A DNA stretch of 64,000 bases from Stenotrophobium rhamnosiphilum. Its GTDB lineage: Bacteria; Pseudomonadota; Gammaproteobacteria; Nevskiales; Nevskiaceae. The DNA is taken from positions 414 to 64,413 of the forward strand of contig NZ_QANS01000004.1 in NCBI RefSeq assembly GCF_003052265.1, given 5' to 3'. Positions 48,654-56,884 of this stretch are shown here, piece by piece (position 1 is the first letter of the stretch; every line of letters starts with the position of its first letter). Below the pieces are notes generated by a model. That model saw nothing but the letters and a program-made list of their open reading frames with translations. It had not been told where the DNA came from and made no database searches. The translations under genes and the position numbers were made by a program.

Positions 48654-50077
48654 AGAACCTCGGAGGCGTGTGCAGCCAGACGTGAACGTTCACCGCGAGC
48701 GAGAGTGACGTGACCGCCGTGTGCCCAGCCTTGGAATCGATCAACGACATTGGTGAGGCCGGAAGTGGTCTCGGACAAATATGGCGTATCGATCTGCGCG
48801 AGGTTGCCGAGGCAAACCATCTTGCTGCCCGGGCCGCAACGGGTGACCAGTGTTTTCATTTGCTTGGCGGTGAGATTCTGCGCTTCGTCGATGATGACTA
48901 AGCGATTGAGGAAGGTGCGGCCTCGCATGAAGTTGAGCGAGCGAATCTTGATGCGTTTGGCAATCAGATCATTCGCTGCTGCGCGTTCCCAATCGCCGCC
49001 GCCGCTGTTCTGCGTCAGCACTTCGAGGTTGTCCATCAGTGCGCCCATCCATGGCGTCATCTTTTCTTCTTCCGTGCCTGGCAAGAAGCCGATGTCTTCG
49101 CCAACCGGCACGGTGACGCGCGTCATGATGATCTCGCGGTAGCGGTTTTCATCGAGTGTTTGCGAGAGGCCTGCTGCAAGCGTGAGCAAGGTTTTACCTG
49201 TGCCTGCCGCGCCGAGGAGCGTGACGAAATCGATCTCAGGATCAAGCAACAAGTTGAGTGCGAAATTCTGTTCACGATTCTTGGCGTGGATGCCCCAGAC
49301 CGGCGTTTTGCCGTGACGATAATCACGCACGACGCGGAGGATCGCCGTATCTTTTTCAATCGAGTGAACGCAAAGCTCTAAGCCGTGTTCGCTTTCATCC
49401 GGCATGTAGAGGAACTGATTGGCATGCCACTTTTTCACCAACGGACCTTTGATGCGATAGCTCACGCGACCATGGTTGTCGTGCCAGCTTTCCATCTTGT
49501 CGCCATGCGTCTGCCAGAAGTTGTCCGGCAGAGCGAGGTGACCGCTATACAGCAGCTTGAGATCGTCCAGCACTTGATCGTTGTGATAGTCCTCGGTCGG
49601 CACGCCGACAATCGCGGACTTGATACGCAGGTTGATGTCTTTGCTAACCAGAATCACCGGGCGACCGGAGAACTTGGTCTTGAGTGCGAGCGCGGTTTTG
49701 AGAATGTTGTTGTCGGCTTTGTTGCCGGGCAATACATCGGTGAGCGTGGCGTCTAGCGCCTGCGTTTGAAAATAAAGATGACCCGTTGCGATGCTGCCTT
49801 TGCCGCCTGCCTGATTTTGAATGGAGGGAAGTGCGAGACCTTCTGCGATTTGCTTGTGCGTTTTGTCGCGCATCAGCTGTTCAAAGAAACGGCTGACCTG
49901 TCGTGCATTACGTGAAACTTCGCTAGTACCTTTTTTTGCAGCGTCGAGTTCTTCCAACACATACATCGGAATAAACAAATCGTGCTCTTCGAAGCGGAAA
50001 ATACTGGAGGGGTCGTGCATCAGCACATTGGTGTCAAGGACGAAGAGTTTGCGTTTTGTCGAGGCTTTGGCGGTCAT
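48650..50077 (-). CDS. PIN-PhoH family protein (YlaK-type)
   Basis: 475 aa from the ATG at 50077 (MTAKASTKRK); an ATG eight codons earlier has no ribosome site. The N-terminal PIN domain (about 10-150) starts KLFVLDTNVLMHD, with acidic nuclease residues. The C-terminal PhoH ATPase (about 255-475) has LLGAAGTGKTLLTLAAG near 286 and VIIDEAQNLTAKQMKTL near 395. PhoH2-type proteins are proposed RNA helicase-nucleases; the cellular role is open. Confidence 0.92.
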   Translation of the reverse strand: MTAKASTKRKLFVLDTNVLMHDPSSIFRFEEHDLFIPMYVLEELDAAKKGTSEVSRNARQVSRFFEQLMRDKTHKQIAEGLALPSIQNQAGGKGSIATGHLYFQTQALDATLTDVLPGNKADNNILKTALALKTKFSGRPVILVSKDINLRIKSAIVGVPTEDYHNDQVLDDLKLLYSGHLALPDNFWQTHGDKMESWHDNHGRVSYRIKGPLVKKWHANQFLYMPDESEHGLELCVHSIEKDTAILRVVRDYRHGKTPVWGIHAKNREQNFALNLLLDPEIDFVTLLGAAGTGKTLLTLAAGLSQTLDENRYREIIMTRVTVPVGEDIGFLPGTEEEKMTPWMGALMDNLEVLTQNSGGGDWERAAANDLIAKRIKIRSLNFMRGRTFLNRLVIIDEAQNLTAKQMKTLVTRCGPGSKMVCLGNLAQIDTPYLSETTSGLTNVVDRFQGWAHGGHVTLARGERSRLAAHASEVL

Positions 50078-50191
50078 TGAGATCTCACCCGTGAAGGGCA
50101 TTCGAGCTATAGGGATTACGATTTTTTAAAAACAGTAAAACACCACACAACAACATCAGGTGACGCAAGAAGCGGGCCGCTATAAGTACAA

Positions 50192-50219
50192 GACCCCCTG
50201 CAGTGAACTGCAGAGGGTC
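50192..50219. promoter_or_regulatory. Stem-loop between bcp and phoH
   Basis: GACCC-C-CTGCAG, loop TGAA, CTGCAG-A-GGGTC forms an 11-pair stem with one mismatch. It lies after the bcp stop on the minus strand and about 115 nt before phoH. There is no long T-run, so it may be a weak terminator or a processing or stability hairpin. Confidence 0.5.
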
Positions 50220-50278
50220 GGGGGAAGTCGTGCCGCCGAATTTGGCGGTAGTGAAACCAACTTGAATCGGTTGAGAGA

Positions 50279-50743
50279 TCAAAGGCCCTGGACCGCTCTC
50301 AGTACTTCTTCAGCGTGGCCTTTTACTTTCACGCCGCGCCAGGATTTTTTCAGCACATTCTTCTTGTCGAAGATCCAAGTGCTGCGATCAATGCCGATGT
50401 ATTTTTTGCCGTACATGCTTTTTTCGACAATCACGCCGAAAGCGTCGCAGAGCTGTTGCTCGGTGTCGGCAATCAGTGGAAATGGAAACTGAAACTTCTC
50501 GATGAAGTTTTCGTGCGAACGCAGGCTGTCTTTGGAGACGCCAATAATGTCTGCGCCTGCGTCCTGGAATTCTTTATAGAGATCGCGGAAATCACGGCCT
50601 TCCTGCGTGCAGCCCGGCGTGTTGTCCTTCGGGTAAAAATAAACAACGAGTTTTCGACCTTTGTAGTCTTTGAGATTGATCTCTTTGCCGCCAGTAGCTG
50701 GCAGTTTCAAATCTGGAGCTTTGTCGCCCACTTCTAGGGTCAT
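50279..50743 (-). CDS. bcp: Peroxiredoxin Bcp (AhpC/TSA family)
   Basis: 154 aa. Thioredoxin-fold peroxidase with the peroxidatic Cys45 in NTPGCTQE. The usual resolving Cys five residues later is replaced by Arg50, so this is a one-Cys or atypical form; another Cys lies near 98 (QQLCDAFGV). It reduces hydrogen peroxide and organic peroxides in the cytoplasm. It lies 16 bp after the gcvR-like gene on the same strand. Confidence 0.94.
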   Translation of the reverse strand: MTLEVGDKAPDLKLPATGGKEINLKDYKGRKLVVYFYPKDNTPGCTQEGRDFRDLYKEFQDAGADIIGVSKDSLRSHENFIEKFQFPFPLIADTEQQLCDAFGVIVEKSMYGKKYIGIDRSTWIFDKKNVLKKSWRGVKVKGHAEEVLRAVQGL

Positions 50744-50759
50744 TCGTTTTGTATTCCGT

Positions 50760-51302
50760 TCAGGTCTTGATCGGGTCCATCATTCCATCGGCGTTGAGAT
50801 CGTCGCACAAATCCATGAAGGCTTCGCGTAAAGCCTGCGGATGTTGGTTGACGGGCACATGCAGCACCATTTGCACGCTGCACATCTCGGCGCCGGTGTA
50901 GGTGGAGGTGTACTTCTGTGTCGAGATTTCTGCTACTTCGACATCTTGGCCGTTGAAAAATTCAAGCAGATGAACCAGCAGGTCTTGCTGCTGTGGCGCG
51001 ATGACTTCGGCGCCGTAAGGGCGGAATTCTGGGTTGACCTGACGGGCTTCGCAGCGCTCAAAGCGCACTTGCAGGTCCAGCTTTTCAGCGATGCCGGGCA
51101 GGGCGGTTTCGAGTCGGCCCAACGCGCTCCAGTTGCCAGAAACCACCATATTTGCGGCGAGACGGTCGCCAATCGGGGCAATCCGGCAGTCTTCGACTTC
51201 GCAACCGCGTTCGCGGATGGCTTTAAACAGGTCCAAGGGGATATTCGGTCGTGATCTTGCGAGGACCGAGATAGACAGCAGATTTTCAGTGGAAACGGAC
51301 AT
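50760..51302 (-). CDS. gcvR: Two-ACT-domain regulator, GcvR-like
   Basis: 180 aa from the ATG at 51302 (MSVSTENLLSISVL); the longer open frame to 51548 runs into the dapA 5' region and is rejected. Two ACT domains (about 6-85 and 95-175) match GcvR, the protein that counteracts GcvA on the glycine-cleavage operon. Seen are RERGCEVEDCRIAPIGDRLAANMVVSG (two pieces near 30-56) and YTGAEMCSVQMVLHVP near 135. The gcvR/bcp/dapA neighbourhood is conserved in gammaproteobacteria. It is divergent from dapA. Confidence 0.85.
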   Translation of the reverse strand: MSVSTENLLSISVLARSRPNIPLDLFKAIRERGCEVEDCRIAPIGDRLAANMVVSGNWSALGRLETALPGIAEKLDLQVRFERCEARQVNPEFRPYGAEVIAPQQQDLLVHLLEFFNGQDVEVAEISTQKYTSTYTGAEMCSVQMVLHVPVNQHPQALREAFMDLCDDLNADGMMDPIKT

Positions 51303-51418
51303 GGTCAGTGGATAGCGGCTTATGGGCGAAGTGTAACGCTCACGGCTGACGAAGCAAGCCGATTTTTTAGGACCCCAAAGATACCGGGAACTTGCTCGCG
51401 GCAATGCGCTCCAAAGGC

Positions 51419-51424
51419 TATAAT
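51419..51424 (+). promoter_or_regulatory. Likely -10 element of dapA
   Basis: A perfect TATAAT lies 32 bp before the dapA ATG, within the 153-bp divergent gap. The matching -35 is poor (TTGCTC is 21 bp away), so only the -10 is claimed. Confidence 0.45.
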
Positions 51425-51455
51425 CGAAACCCTCTCTGAACTCCAGAACTCCTGC

Positions 51456-52337
51456 ATGATTAAGGGCAGCATTGTCGCCGTTGTCACTCCTATGTACCCC
51501 GATGGTGGCGTCGATTTCGACAGCCTCGCGGCACTCGTGGATTGGCATATTGCCGAAGGCACCGACGCTATTGTGGCGGTTGGCACCACCGGCGAATCCG
51601 CAACGTTAGATACCGATGAACACATTGAAGTGGTTCGTCGCGTAGTCAAGCACGCGAAAGGTCGCATCCCGATCATTGCCGGCACTGGCGCAAATTCCAC
51701 AACCGAAGCTCTCGAGCTGACGCGCCTCGCCAAAGAAGTTGGCGCAGACGCTGCGTTGATGGTGACGCCGTACTACAACAAGCCACCGCAAGAAGGCTTG
51801 TATCGCCACTTCAAGGCAGTTGCTGAAGCGGTCGATTTGCCGATCATTCTGTACAACGTGCCGGGCCGTACTGGCGTCGACATGTTGCCTGCAACGGTTA
51901 AGCGCCTCTCCGAAATCCGCAACATCATTGGCATTAAAGAAGCCAAGGGTGAGCTGTCGCGCATCCAAGAGTTGCTGGATCTGGGCTTGCCGCGCGATTT
52001 CGCCCTGTACACCGGCGATGACGCTACTGCGCGTGAGTCCATGTTGATGGGCTTCCATGGCGATATTTCCGTCACCGCCAATGTTGCGCCGCGCATCATG
52101 CATGAGATGTGCGTGGCCGCACTCAAGGGCGACAAGGCACTAGCCGAGAAGCTCGACGCGCGCGTTGCTGAACTGCACAGCGTGCTGTTCCTCGAACCCA
52201 ATCCGATTCCGGTGAAGTGGGCACTCAACCAAATGGGTCGTCTGCCTGCGGGCATTCGCCTACCGCTGGTGCCGATGTCTGCGCAGCCTCAGGATCAGGT
52301 GCGTAATGCCTTGCGTGTGGCGGGAGCCTTGTCTTGA
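51456..52337 (+). CDS. dapA: 4-Hydroxy-tetrahydrodipicolinate synthase
   Basis: 293 aa. It condenses pyruvate and aspartate semialdehyde in the lysine/diaminopimelate pathway. Typical motifs are GTTGESATLDTDEH near 43, the YYNKPPQEGLYRHF block near 106, ILYNVPGRTG with the catalytic Tyr near 133 and the Schiff-base Lys in IIGIKEAKG near 161. It is coupled to the downstream lipoprotein gene by a 4-nt overlap. Confidence 0.97.
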   Translation: MIKGSIVAVVTPMYPDGGVDFDSLAALVDWHIAEGTDAIVAVGTTGESATLDTDEHIEVVRRVVKHAKGRIPIIAGTGANSTTEALELTRLAKEVGADAALMVTPYYNKPPQEGLYRHFKAVAEAVDLPIILYNVPGRTGVDMLPATVKRLSEIRNIIGIKEAKGELSRIQELLDLGLPRDFALYTGDDATARESMLMGFHGDISVTANVAPRIMHEMCVAALKGDKALAEKLDARVAELHSVLFLEPNPIPVKWALNQMGRLPAGIRLPLVPMSAQPQDQVRNALRVAGALS

Positions 52338-52624
52338 AAATCCAGTTTGCTTTGACCCTCGTGTTGGCTGCCTCAGTGACCGGCTGCGCCAGCAGCGCAC
52401 ACTGCGTGGGCGAGCAGGAATACCAGCGCGCCTACAGCCTGCAACCGCCAGAACTGCAGGGCCTCAAAATGCCGACGTCCTCCGCTGCCTTGGTGATTCC
52501 AGCGCCAGTTGCTCAGATGGTGCCTTTCGCTTCTAAGACCAAAGACGGTTCCATAGGCGAAAAGAAGGGCATGCAATGCCTGGATGCCCCGCCAAGAATG
52601 GTCCCAACGCCGAATAAATCCTGA
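52334..52624 (+). CDS. Small lipoprotein resembling the BamC N-terminus
   Basis: 96 aa with a TTG start inside the dapA stop (TTGA) and GGGAG upstream. A signal peptide ends in the lipobox VTGC (Cys18). The mature part is short and proline-rich: EYQRAYSLQPPEL near 27, VIPAP near 54 and CLDAPPRM near 81. BamC, normally encoded right after dapA, begins with a similar extended lasso that wraps BamD, then two folded domains that are absent here. A shortened BamC is my inference from position and pattern. Confidence 0.6.
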   Translation: MKIQFALTLVLAASVTGCASSAHCVGEQEYQRAYSLQPPELQGLKMPTSSAALVIPAPVAQMVPFASKTKDGSIGEKKGMQCLDAPPRMVPTPNKS

Positions 52625-52690
52625 GCCTAGTGCTTAGACGGCTTCAACTACGGTAGAATCCGCGCCCTCCGCAGTACCAGTATGCAAAAC

Positions 52691-52782
52691 GGAAAGATGT
52701 CCGAGTGGTTTAAGGAGCACGCCTGGAAAGCGTGTATACGGGTCAAACCGTATCGAGGGTTCGAATCCCTCTCTTTCCGCCA
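52691..52782 (+). tRNA. tRNA-Ser (anticodon GGA)
   Basis: 92 nt including an encoded CCA. The acceptor stem GGAAAGA pairs with TCTTTCC and is followed by G-CCA. The anticodon loop reads CTGGAAA, giving GGA for UCC/UCU codons. A long variable arm (TACGGGTC...ACCGTA) and GGGTTCGAATCCC T-arm are clear. A TAGAAT with a GC-rich discriminator 31 bp upstream is the likely -10. Charged by SerS (25607). Confidence 0.97.
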
Positions 52783-52792
52783 ACAAGGTAAG

Positions 52793-52827
52793 CCCTTGTT
52801 TATTAAAGATAAACAGGGGTTTTTTAT
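52793..52827 (+). terminator. Terminator after tRNA-Ser
   Basis: CCC-T-TGTTTAT, loop TAAAG, ATAAACA-GGGG followed by six Ts. It begins 10 bp past the CCA end. Confidence 0.85.
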
Positions 52828-53009
52828 TGCCCGAAATTCAGCGCATTTTTGAGCAGTATTTTTTGGTTCGGCATGTGAATTTTCGCGTATTTTTCCCGCG
52901 TTTTTTCTCCGCTAACGAGACGATGCATTTTGGTTAAAAAATAGTCGCGAGAAGTTAGGACGTTGCGCGCGTTTTTTTGCTGAAGCCGTCAGTCGTTTCG
53001 TAAATTGCT

Positions 53010-53087
53010 AAGACCGCCAATTAGTCCGCTGTCACCGAGGTTTTTGCCTTGGTCAGCTATAAAAGCCCGCCATTGGCGGGTTTTTTG
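53010..53087 (+). ncRNA. Candidate small RNA
   Basis: About 75-80 nt. A possible promoter is TTGCTG (52977-52982), 18 bp, TAAATT (53001-53006). The predicted RNA holds one hairpin (ACCGAGG, loop TTTTTG, CCTTGGT with one G-U pair, 53034-53053). It ends in a strong terminator: AAAAGCCCGCC, loop ATT, GGCGGGTTTTTT (53061-53086). No gene lies between the tRNA terminator and this terminator, so something non-coding is probably made here. The transcript itself is inference. Confidence 0.35.
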
Positions 53088-53742
53088 TTGGTACTCCGTA
53101 TCTCAGAGCAGATTTTTCCCTTAAGTAGGGATTCAATTGTTCGGCAGTGCTCCGTTTCTGCATCGCTAGATACGGAGTCGCCGTCCATAGCCGCCCAAGA
53201 CCATTGATTCGGAAGGCTATGGGTAGGAGGAAACGTGTATAGGGGATACATCCGCGCTACGGCTATGGTCTGACTGAAGTAGCAGCTATGATCGGTTGGC
53301 TTTTAATGACTATAAGATCAATAAAAAAATCAGGACTATCGATTTTGTAGCCGGAATAAGGGAAATATCCCAGCTGAGGCGAAGAGGTCCTAAGTCGGTC
53401 GAAAAAACGGGGGGATTGTGAGGCTTGTTGATTTATCGCAAGAATGCGAAAGATTGAATCTTCGGCGACCCGAATTCCCATTTTTGCGCCCGGATGAAAG
53501 GAAGTATCGAGTTCTTCTTGCGCAGCCTGAAGCGGATCTATTGACTGATAGATTGGGTCCGCGACCAATCGACGATTTGGCTTGGAAAAGTAAGTGCCTC
53601 AATTTTCTTGGCCTTGCAAACAGCACTTCAGCAGACTTGGCTTCAATGCCAGAGTATTGTTGTTCATGGAGTGCCCTATCGGCCACGCCTCATATCTAGT
53701 CATGGCATGCTACCGATTGGGTACGCAAAGTACAATATAGCG
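53088..53742. other. Gene-poor region with inverted repeats
   Basis: About 650 bp without a convincing gene. ACTCCGTATCT (53093-53103) and AGATACGGAGT (53168-53178) form a perfect 11-bp inverted repeat. CCATAGCC (53185-53192) pairs with GGCTATGG at 53215-53222, and the latter recurs near 53257. Open frames of 93-101 codons overlap on both strands at 53263-53699; the plus-strand one (GTG 53418) is the least implausible but has no ribosome site or recognisable family. It may be remnant DNA next to a tRNA. Confidence 0.5.
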
Positions 53743-53768
53743 AAAAAAAAGGCTGCCAATGGCAGCCT
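53743..53768 (-). terminator. Terminator of the lexA2-imuA-imuB-dnaE2 operon
   Basis: On the minus strand AGGCTGCC, loop ATT, GGCAGCCT is followed by eight Ts (53743-53750). It lies about 50 bp past the dnaE2 stop. Confidence 0.9.
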
Positions 53769-53818
53769 GAAAGTGATCCCATGGGGGGAAGCAGGATGCG
53801 ACTACTCGCCGGTTATTT

Positions 53819-56800
53819 TTAACGAAAATCCCTAGAGCCGGTCGAAAGCTGTCCAAGCCAATGACTGTAGTCGCGAACTTTTTTGGCTACGACGTGAATC
53901 ACTCCTTGTTCCTTCTGCAGCTCTCCGTAAACGATCATCAACTGCGCACTTAAGATGTCTTGCCGCTGGTTCTCTTGAACGCTCTTCCACAGCACAAGAT
54001 TTGAAATTCCTGTTTCGTCCTCAAGGCTGACAAACATAATGCCGGCTGCGGTTTGTGGTCGTTGGCGATGAGTGACTAAGCCTGCGATACGGACATAGCG
54101 GCCACTGGGGAGTTTGGCGAGCTCTTCGGATCGTTTTACTTTCAATGCATCAAGACGTGGTCTGAGGCGTGCTAGTGGATGGCGACCGAGTGTGAGTCCA
54201 GTGCTCCGGTAATCCGCAACAATATTTTGGGCCTCGCTCGGTGCTCGTAATGTGATGGACGCTTCAGGCATTGATGTCTCAGCCAGAAAGCCGGGCAGGT
54301 GTTCTACGCCCAGTGCAGACCAGCGTGCCAAGTGTCGATGCGCCGCTAAAGATTGCAGTGCATTGGCTTCAGCCAGTGCATTGATTGCCTTCTTTGAAAG
54401 TTGGGCGCGAGCAGCAAGCTCGTCGATGGATTTGAATGGGCCTTGCGTTCGCTCTGAAACAATCCGTTCCGCTTCCTCCTTCGGCATGCCTGATGCCATT
54501 CGGAAACCAAACCGAACTGCAGGCGATTGATCAGTCTGCAATTCGATCACGCTATCCCATTGGCTATAACGAATATCAATGGGTAGAAAGACAGCGCCAT
54601 TCCGTTGAGCTTCGTTGACGAGCTGTGCAGGGGCATAGAAGCCCATCGGTTGGGCGTTTAAGAGTGCGGCACAGAACGCTGCAGGCTCGTGACATTTCAG
54701 CCAAGCTGAAACATAAGCAAGTAGTGCAAAACTGGCGGCGTGTGATTCCGGAAAACCATAAGAGCCAAAACCCAAGACTTGCTGATAAATCTGTTCTGCA
54801 AATTCTGCGGTATAGCCACGTTCCAACATGCCATTCGTTAGCTTGTCGTGAAAATGATCAAGCCCACCTCGACGCTGCCACGCTGCCATAGAGCGTCTTA
54901 CATGATCGGCTTCGCCCGGCGTGAAACCTGCGGCAACAACTGCGATCTCCATCACCTGTTCCTGAAATAACGGAACGCCGAAGGTGCGCCCGAGCACTTT
55001 TTCTAATTCAGGACTCGGATAACTAATCTTGTCTTTGCCCTGACGGCGACGCAGGTACGGATGCACCATGCCGCCTTGAATAGGGCCAGGTCTAACGATC
55101 GCAACTTGCACCACCAGATCGTAATAGTGTGCAGGTTTGAGTCGCGGCAACATCGACATCTGTGCGCGAGATTCCACCTGAAAAACACCGACCGATTCTC
55201 CGCGGCACAACATGGCATAGGTTGCCGGATCCTCCGCAGGGATGTCGGCCATCGTCATGGTTTGTCCTTTGTAAGCGCCAACCATGTCTAGGCAGCGTCG
55301 TATGGCAGAGAGCATGCCCAGTGCCAGACAATCAACTTTGAGGAGGCCGAGTGTTTCCAGATCTTCCTTGTCCCATTGGATGATTGTTCGATCCGGCATC
55401 GCCGCGTTCTCGACGGGAACGAGCGTGCTGAGCGGATGATGTGAAATCACAAAGCCGCCGACATGCTGTGACAAATGACGCGGGAACCCAACAAGCTGTT
55501 CAACGAGCGCGTAGAGCTGCTGACTTAAGCGTGACTCAGGATCAAAGCCCAGTTTGAGAAGGCGATCAGGCAACACGGATTTGCGATCAAACCAGTACAT
55601 GGATTTCGAAAGTGCATCGACCAGATCAAGTGGCAACCCGAGCGCTTTACCAACATCGCGTACTGCCATTTTTGTTCGATAGCAGATCACGGTGGCGGCT
55701 AGCGCTGCACGTTCGCGACCGTACTTGTTATAGATGTACTGAATAACTTCTTCGCGCCGCTGATGTTCAAAGTCGACATCGATGTCCGGCGGTTCTGCGC
55801 GTTCTTTTGAAATGAAGCGTTCAAACAGCATGCTAATGCGAGCCGGATCAACCTCTGTAATCCCCAGCGCATAACAGACGGTCGAATTGGCAGCGGAGCC
55901 ACGTCCCTGACAGAGAATATTTTGTGATCTGGCGAATTGAACAATGTCCGCGACTGTCAGAAAAAAGTGCTCGTATTTCAGCTCTTCAATAAGTAAGAGT
56001 TCTTTTTCAACTAGCGCGCGAACTTTGTCGGGCACTGCCTTAGGCCATCGTCTATGCAGCCCCGCTTCGGTCAATTGTCGTAAGTGCTGTGTGACTGTGC
56101 ATCCTTGAGGAACGAGCTCTTCTGGATACTCGTAGTGCAGCTCGGACATTTTGAAATGGCATTGATCAGCCACCTTCAATGTGTTGCTGATGAGTTCTGG
56201 CGGATATAGTTTTTGCAGTGTTGAGATAGGGCGCAGGTGTCGCTCGCTATTGGCAAATCCGGAACGCCCAATTGCATCGACGGTAGTCTTGAGACGAATT
56301 GCGGTGAGCGTGTCATGCAAGGGGCGACGTTCGCGCTCGTGGTAATAGACTTCGCCGGTAGCGATTAGACTTATATGGTGCCGACGTCCCAATCCACTTA
56401 ATTGCGTGAGCCGATTCTCACTGTCGGATGCAAGATGATGGCTAAAGGCGATGTAGCGATCTGTCAGTGGCAGCGCTGCGAATTGTTGCAGGCTCTCCTC
56501 AGCAATCTTCTGGCCCGGCACCCATAAGCCGATGCAGCGATCGGCATTCAGGAAATCGGCATAGCCGATGATGTAACTACCTTTCTTTGCTTGACGCCGT
56601 GCACGCGTGATGAGTTCACACAGTTGTGTGTAGGCGTGAGCGTCAGGCACTAGCAGAACAATGCGTTGATCATCAGGCATTCGAAACTCGCTGCCGATGA
56701 TTAATTTGAAGTCGGTCTCTTTGGCGATTTCGTGCGCGCGAACAATGCCAGAGAGTGAACACTCGTCTGTAATCGCGAGTGCTGAATATCCAAGCGCTTG

Positions 56801-56884
56801 AGCGCGACGTACGAGTTCGTGCGCGTGCGAAGCTCCGCGCAGAAACGAAAAATTGCTCAGACAGTGCAGTTCGGCGTAGCTCAT
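53819..56884 (-). CDS. dnaE2: Error-prone DNA polymerase III alpha homolog DnaE2 (ImuC)
   Basis: 1021 aa from the ATG at 56884 (MSYAELHCLSNFSFLRG), which overlaps the imuB stop as ATGA; an earlier frame start is rejected. PHP domain (about 1-70 and on), C-family polymerase core with catalytic aspartates in PDIDVDFEHQRREE near 364, helix-hairpin-helix near 800 and an OB fold near 930-990. It lacks the long beta- and tau-binding tail of DnaE1. It performs lesion bypass with ImuA and ImuB in SOS mutagenesis. Confidence 0.96.
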   Translation of the reverse strand: MSYAELHCLSNFSFLRGASHAHELVRRAQALGYSALAITDECSLSGIVRAHEIAKETDFKLIIGSEFRMPDDQRIVLLVPDAHAYTQLCELITRARRQAKKGSYIIGYADFLNADRCIGLWVPGQKIAEESLQQFAALPLTDRYIAFSHHLASDSENRLTQLSGLGRRHHISLIATGEVYYHERERRPLHDTLTAIRLKTTVDAIGRSGFANSERHLRPISTLQKLYPPELISNTLKVADQCHFKMSELHYEYPEELVPQGCTVTQHLRQLTEAGLHRRWPKAVPDKVRALVEKELLLIEELKYEHFFLTVADIVQFARSQNILCQGRGSAANSTVCYALGITEVDPARISMLFERFISKERAEPPDIDVDFEHQRREEVIQYIYNKYGRERAALAATVICYRTKMAVRDVGKALGLPLDLVDALSKSMYWFDRKSVLPDRLLKLGFDPESRLSQQLYALVEQLVGFPRHLSQHVGGFVISHHPLSTLVPVENAAMPDRTIIQWDKEDLETLGLLKVDCLALGMLSAIRRCLDMVGAYKGQTMTMADIPAEDPATYAMLCRGESVGVFQVESRAQMSMLPRLKPAHYYDLVVQVAIVRPGPIQGGMVHPYLRRRQGKDKISYPSPELEKVLGRTFGVPLFQEQVMEIAVVAAGFTPGEADHVRRSMAAWQRRGGLDHFHDKLTNGMLERGYTAEFAEQIYQQVLGFGSYGFPESHAASFALLAYVSAWLKCHEPAAFCAALLNAQPMGFYAPAQLVNEAQRNGAVFLPIDIRYSQWDSVIELQTDQSPAVRFGFRMASGMPKEEAERIVSERTQGPFKSIDELAARAQLSKKAINALAEANALQSLAAHRHLARWSALGVEHLPGFLAETSMPEASITLRAPSEAQNIVADYRSTGLTLGRHPLARLRPRLDALKVKRSEELAKLPSGRYVRIAGLVTHRQRPQTAAGIMFVSLEDETGISNLVLWKSVQENQRQDILSAQLMIVYGELQKEQGVIHVVAKKVRDYSHWLGQLSTGSRDFR

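Noticed and set aside
53418-53699. 93-codon plus-strand frame (GTG start)
   Set aside because: It is overlapped by frames of similar size on the other strand and has no ribosome site or recognisable domain; described only within the gene-poor region.
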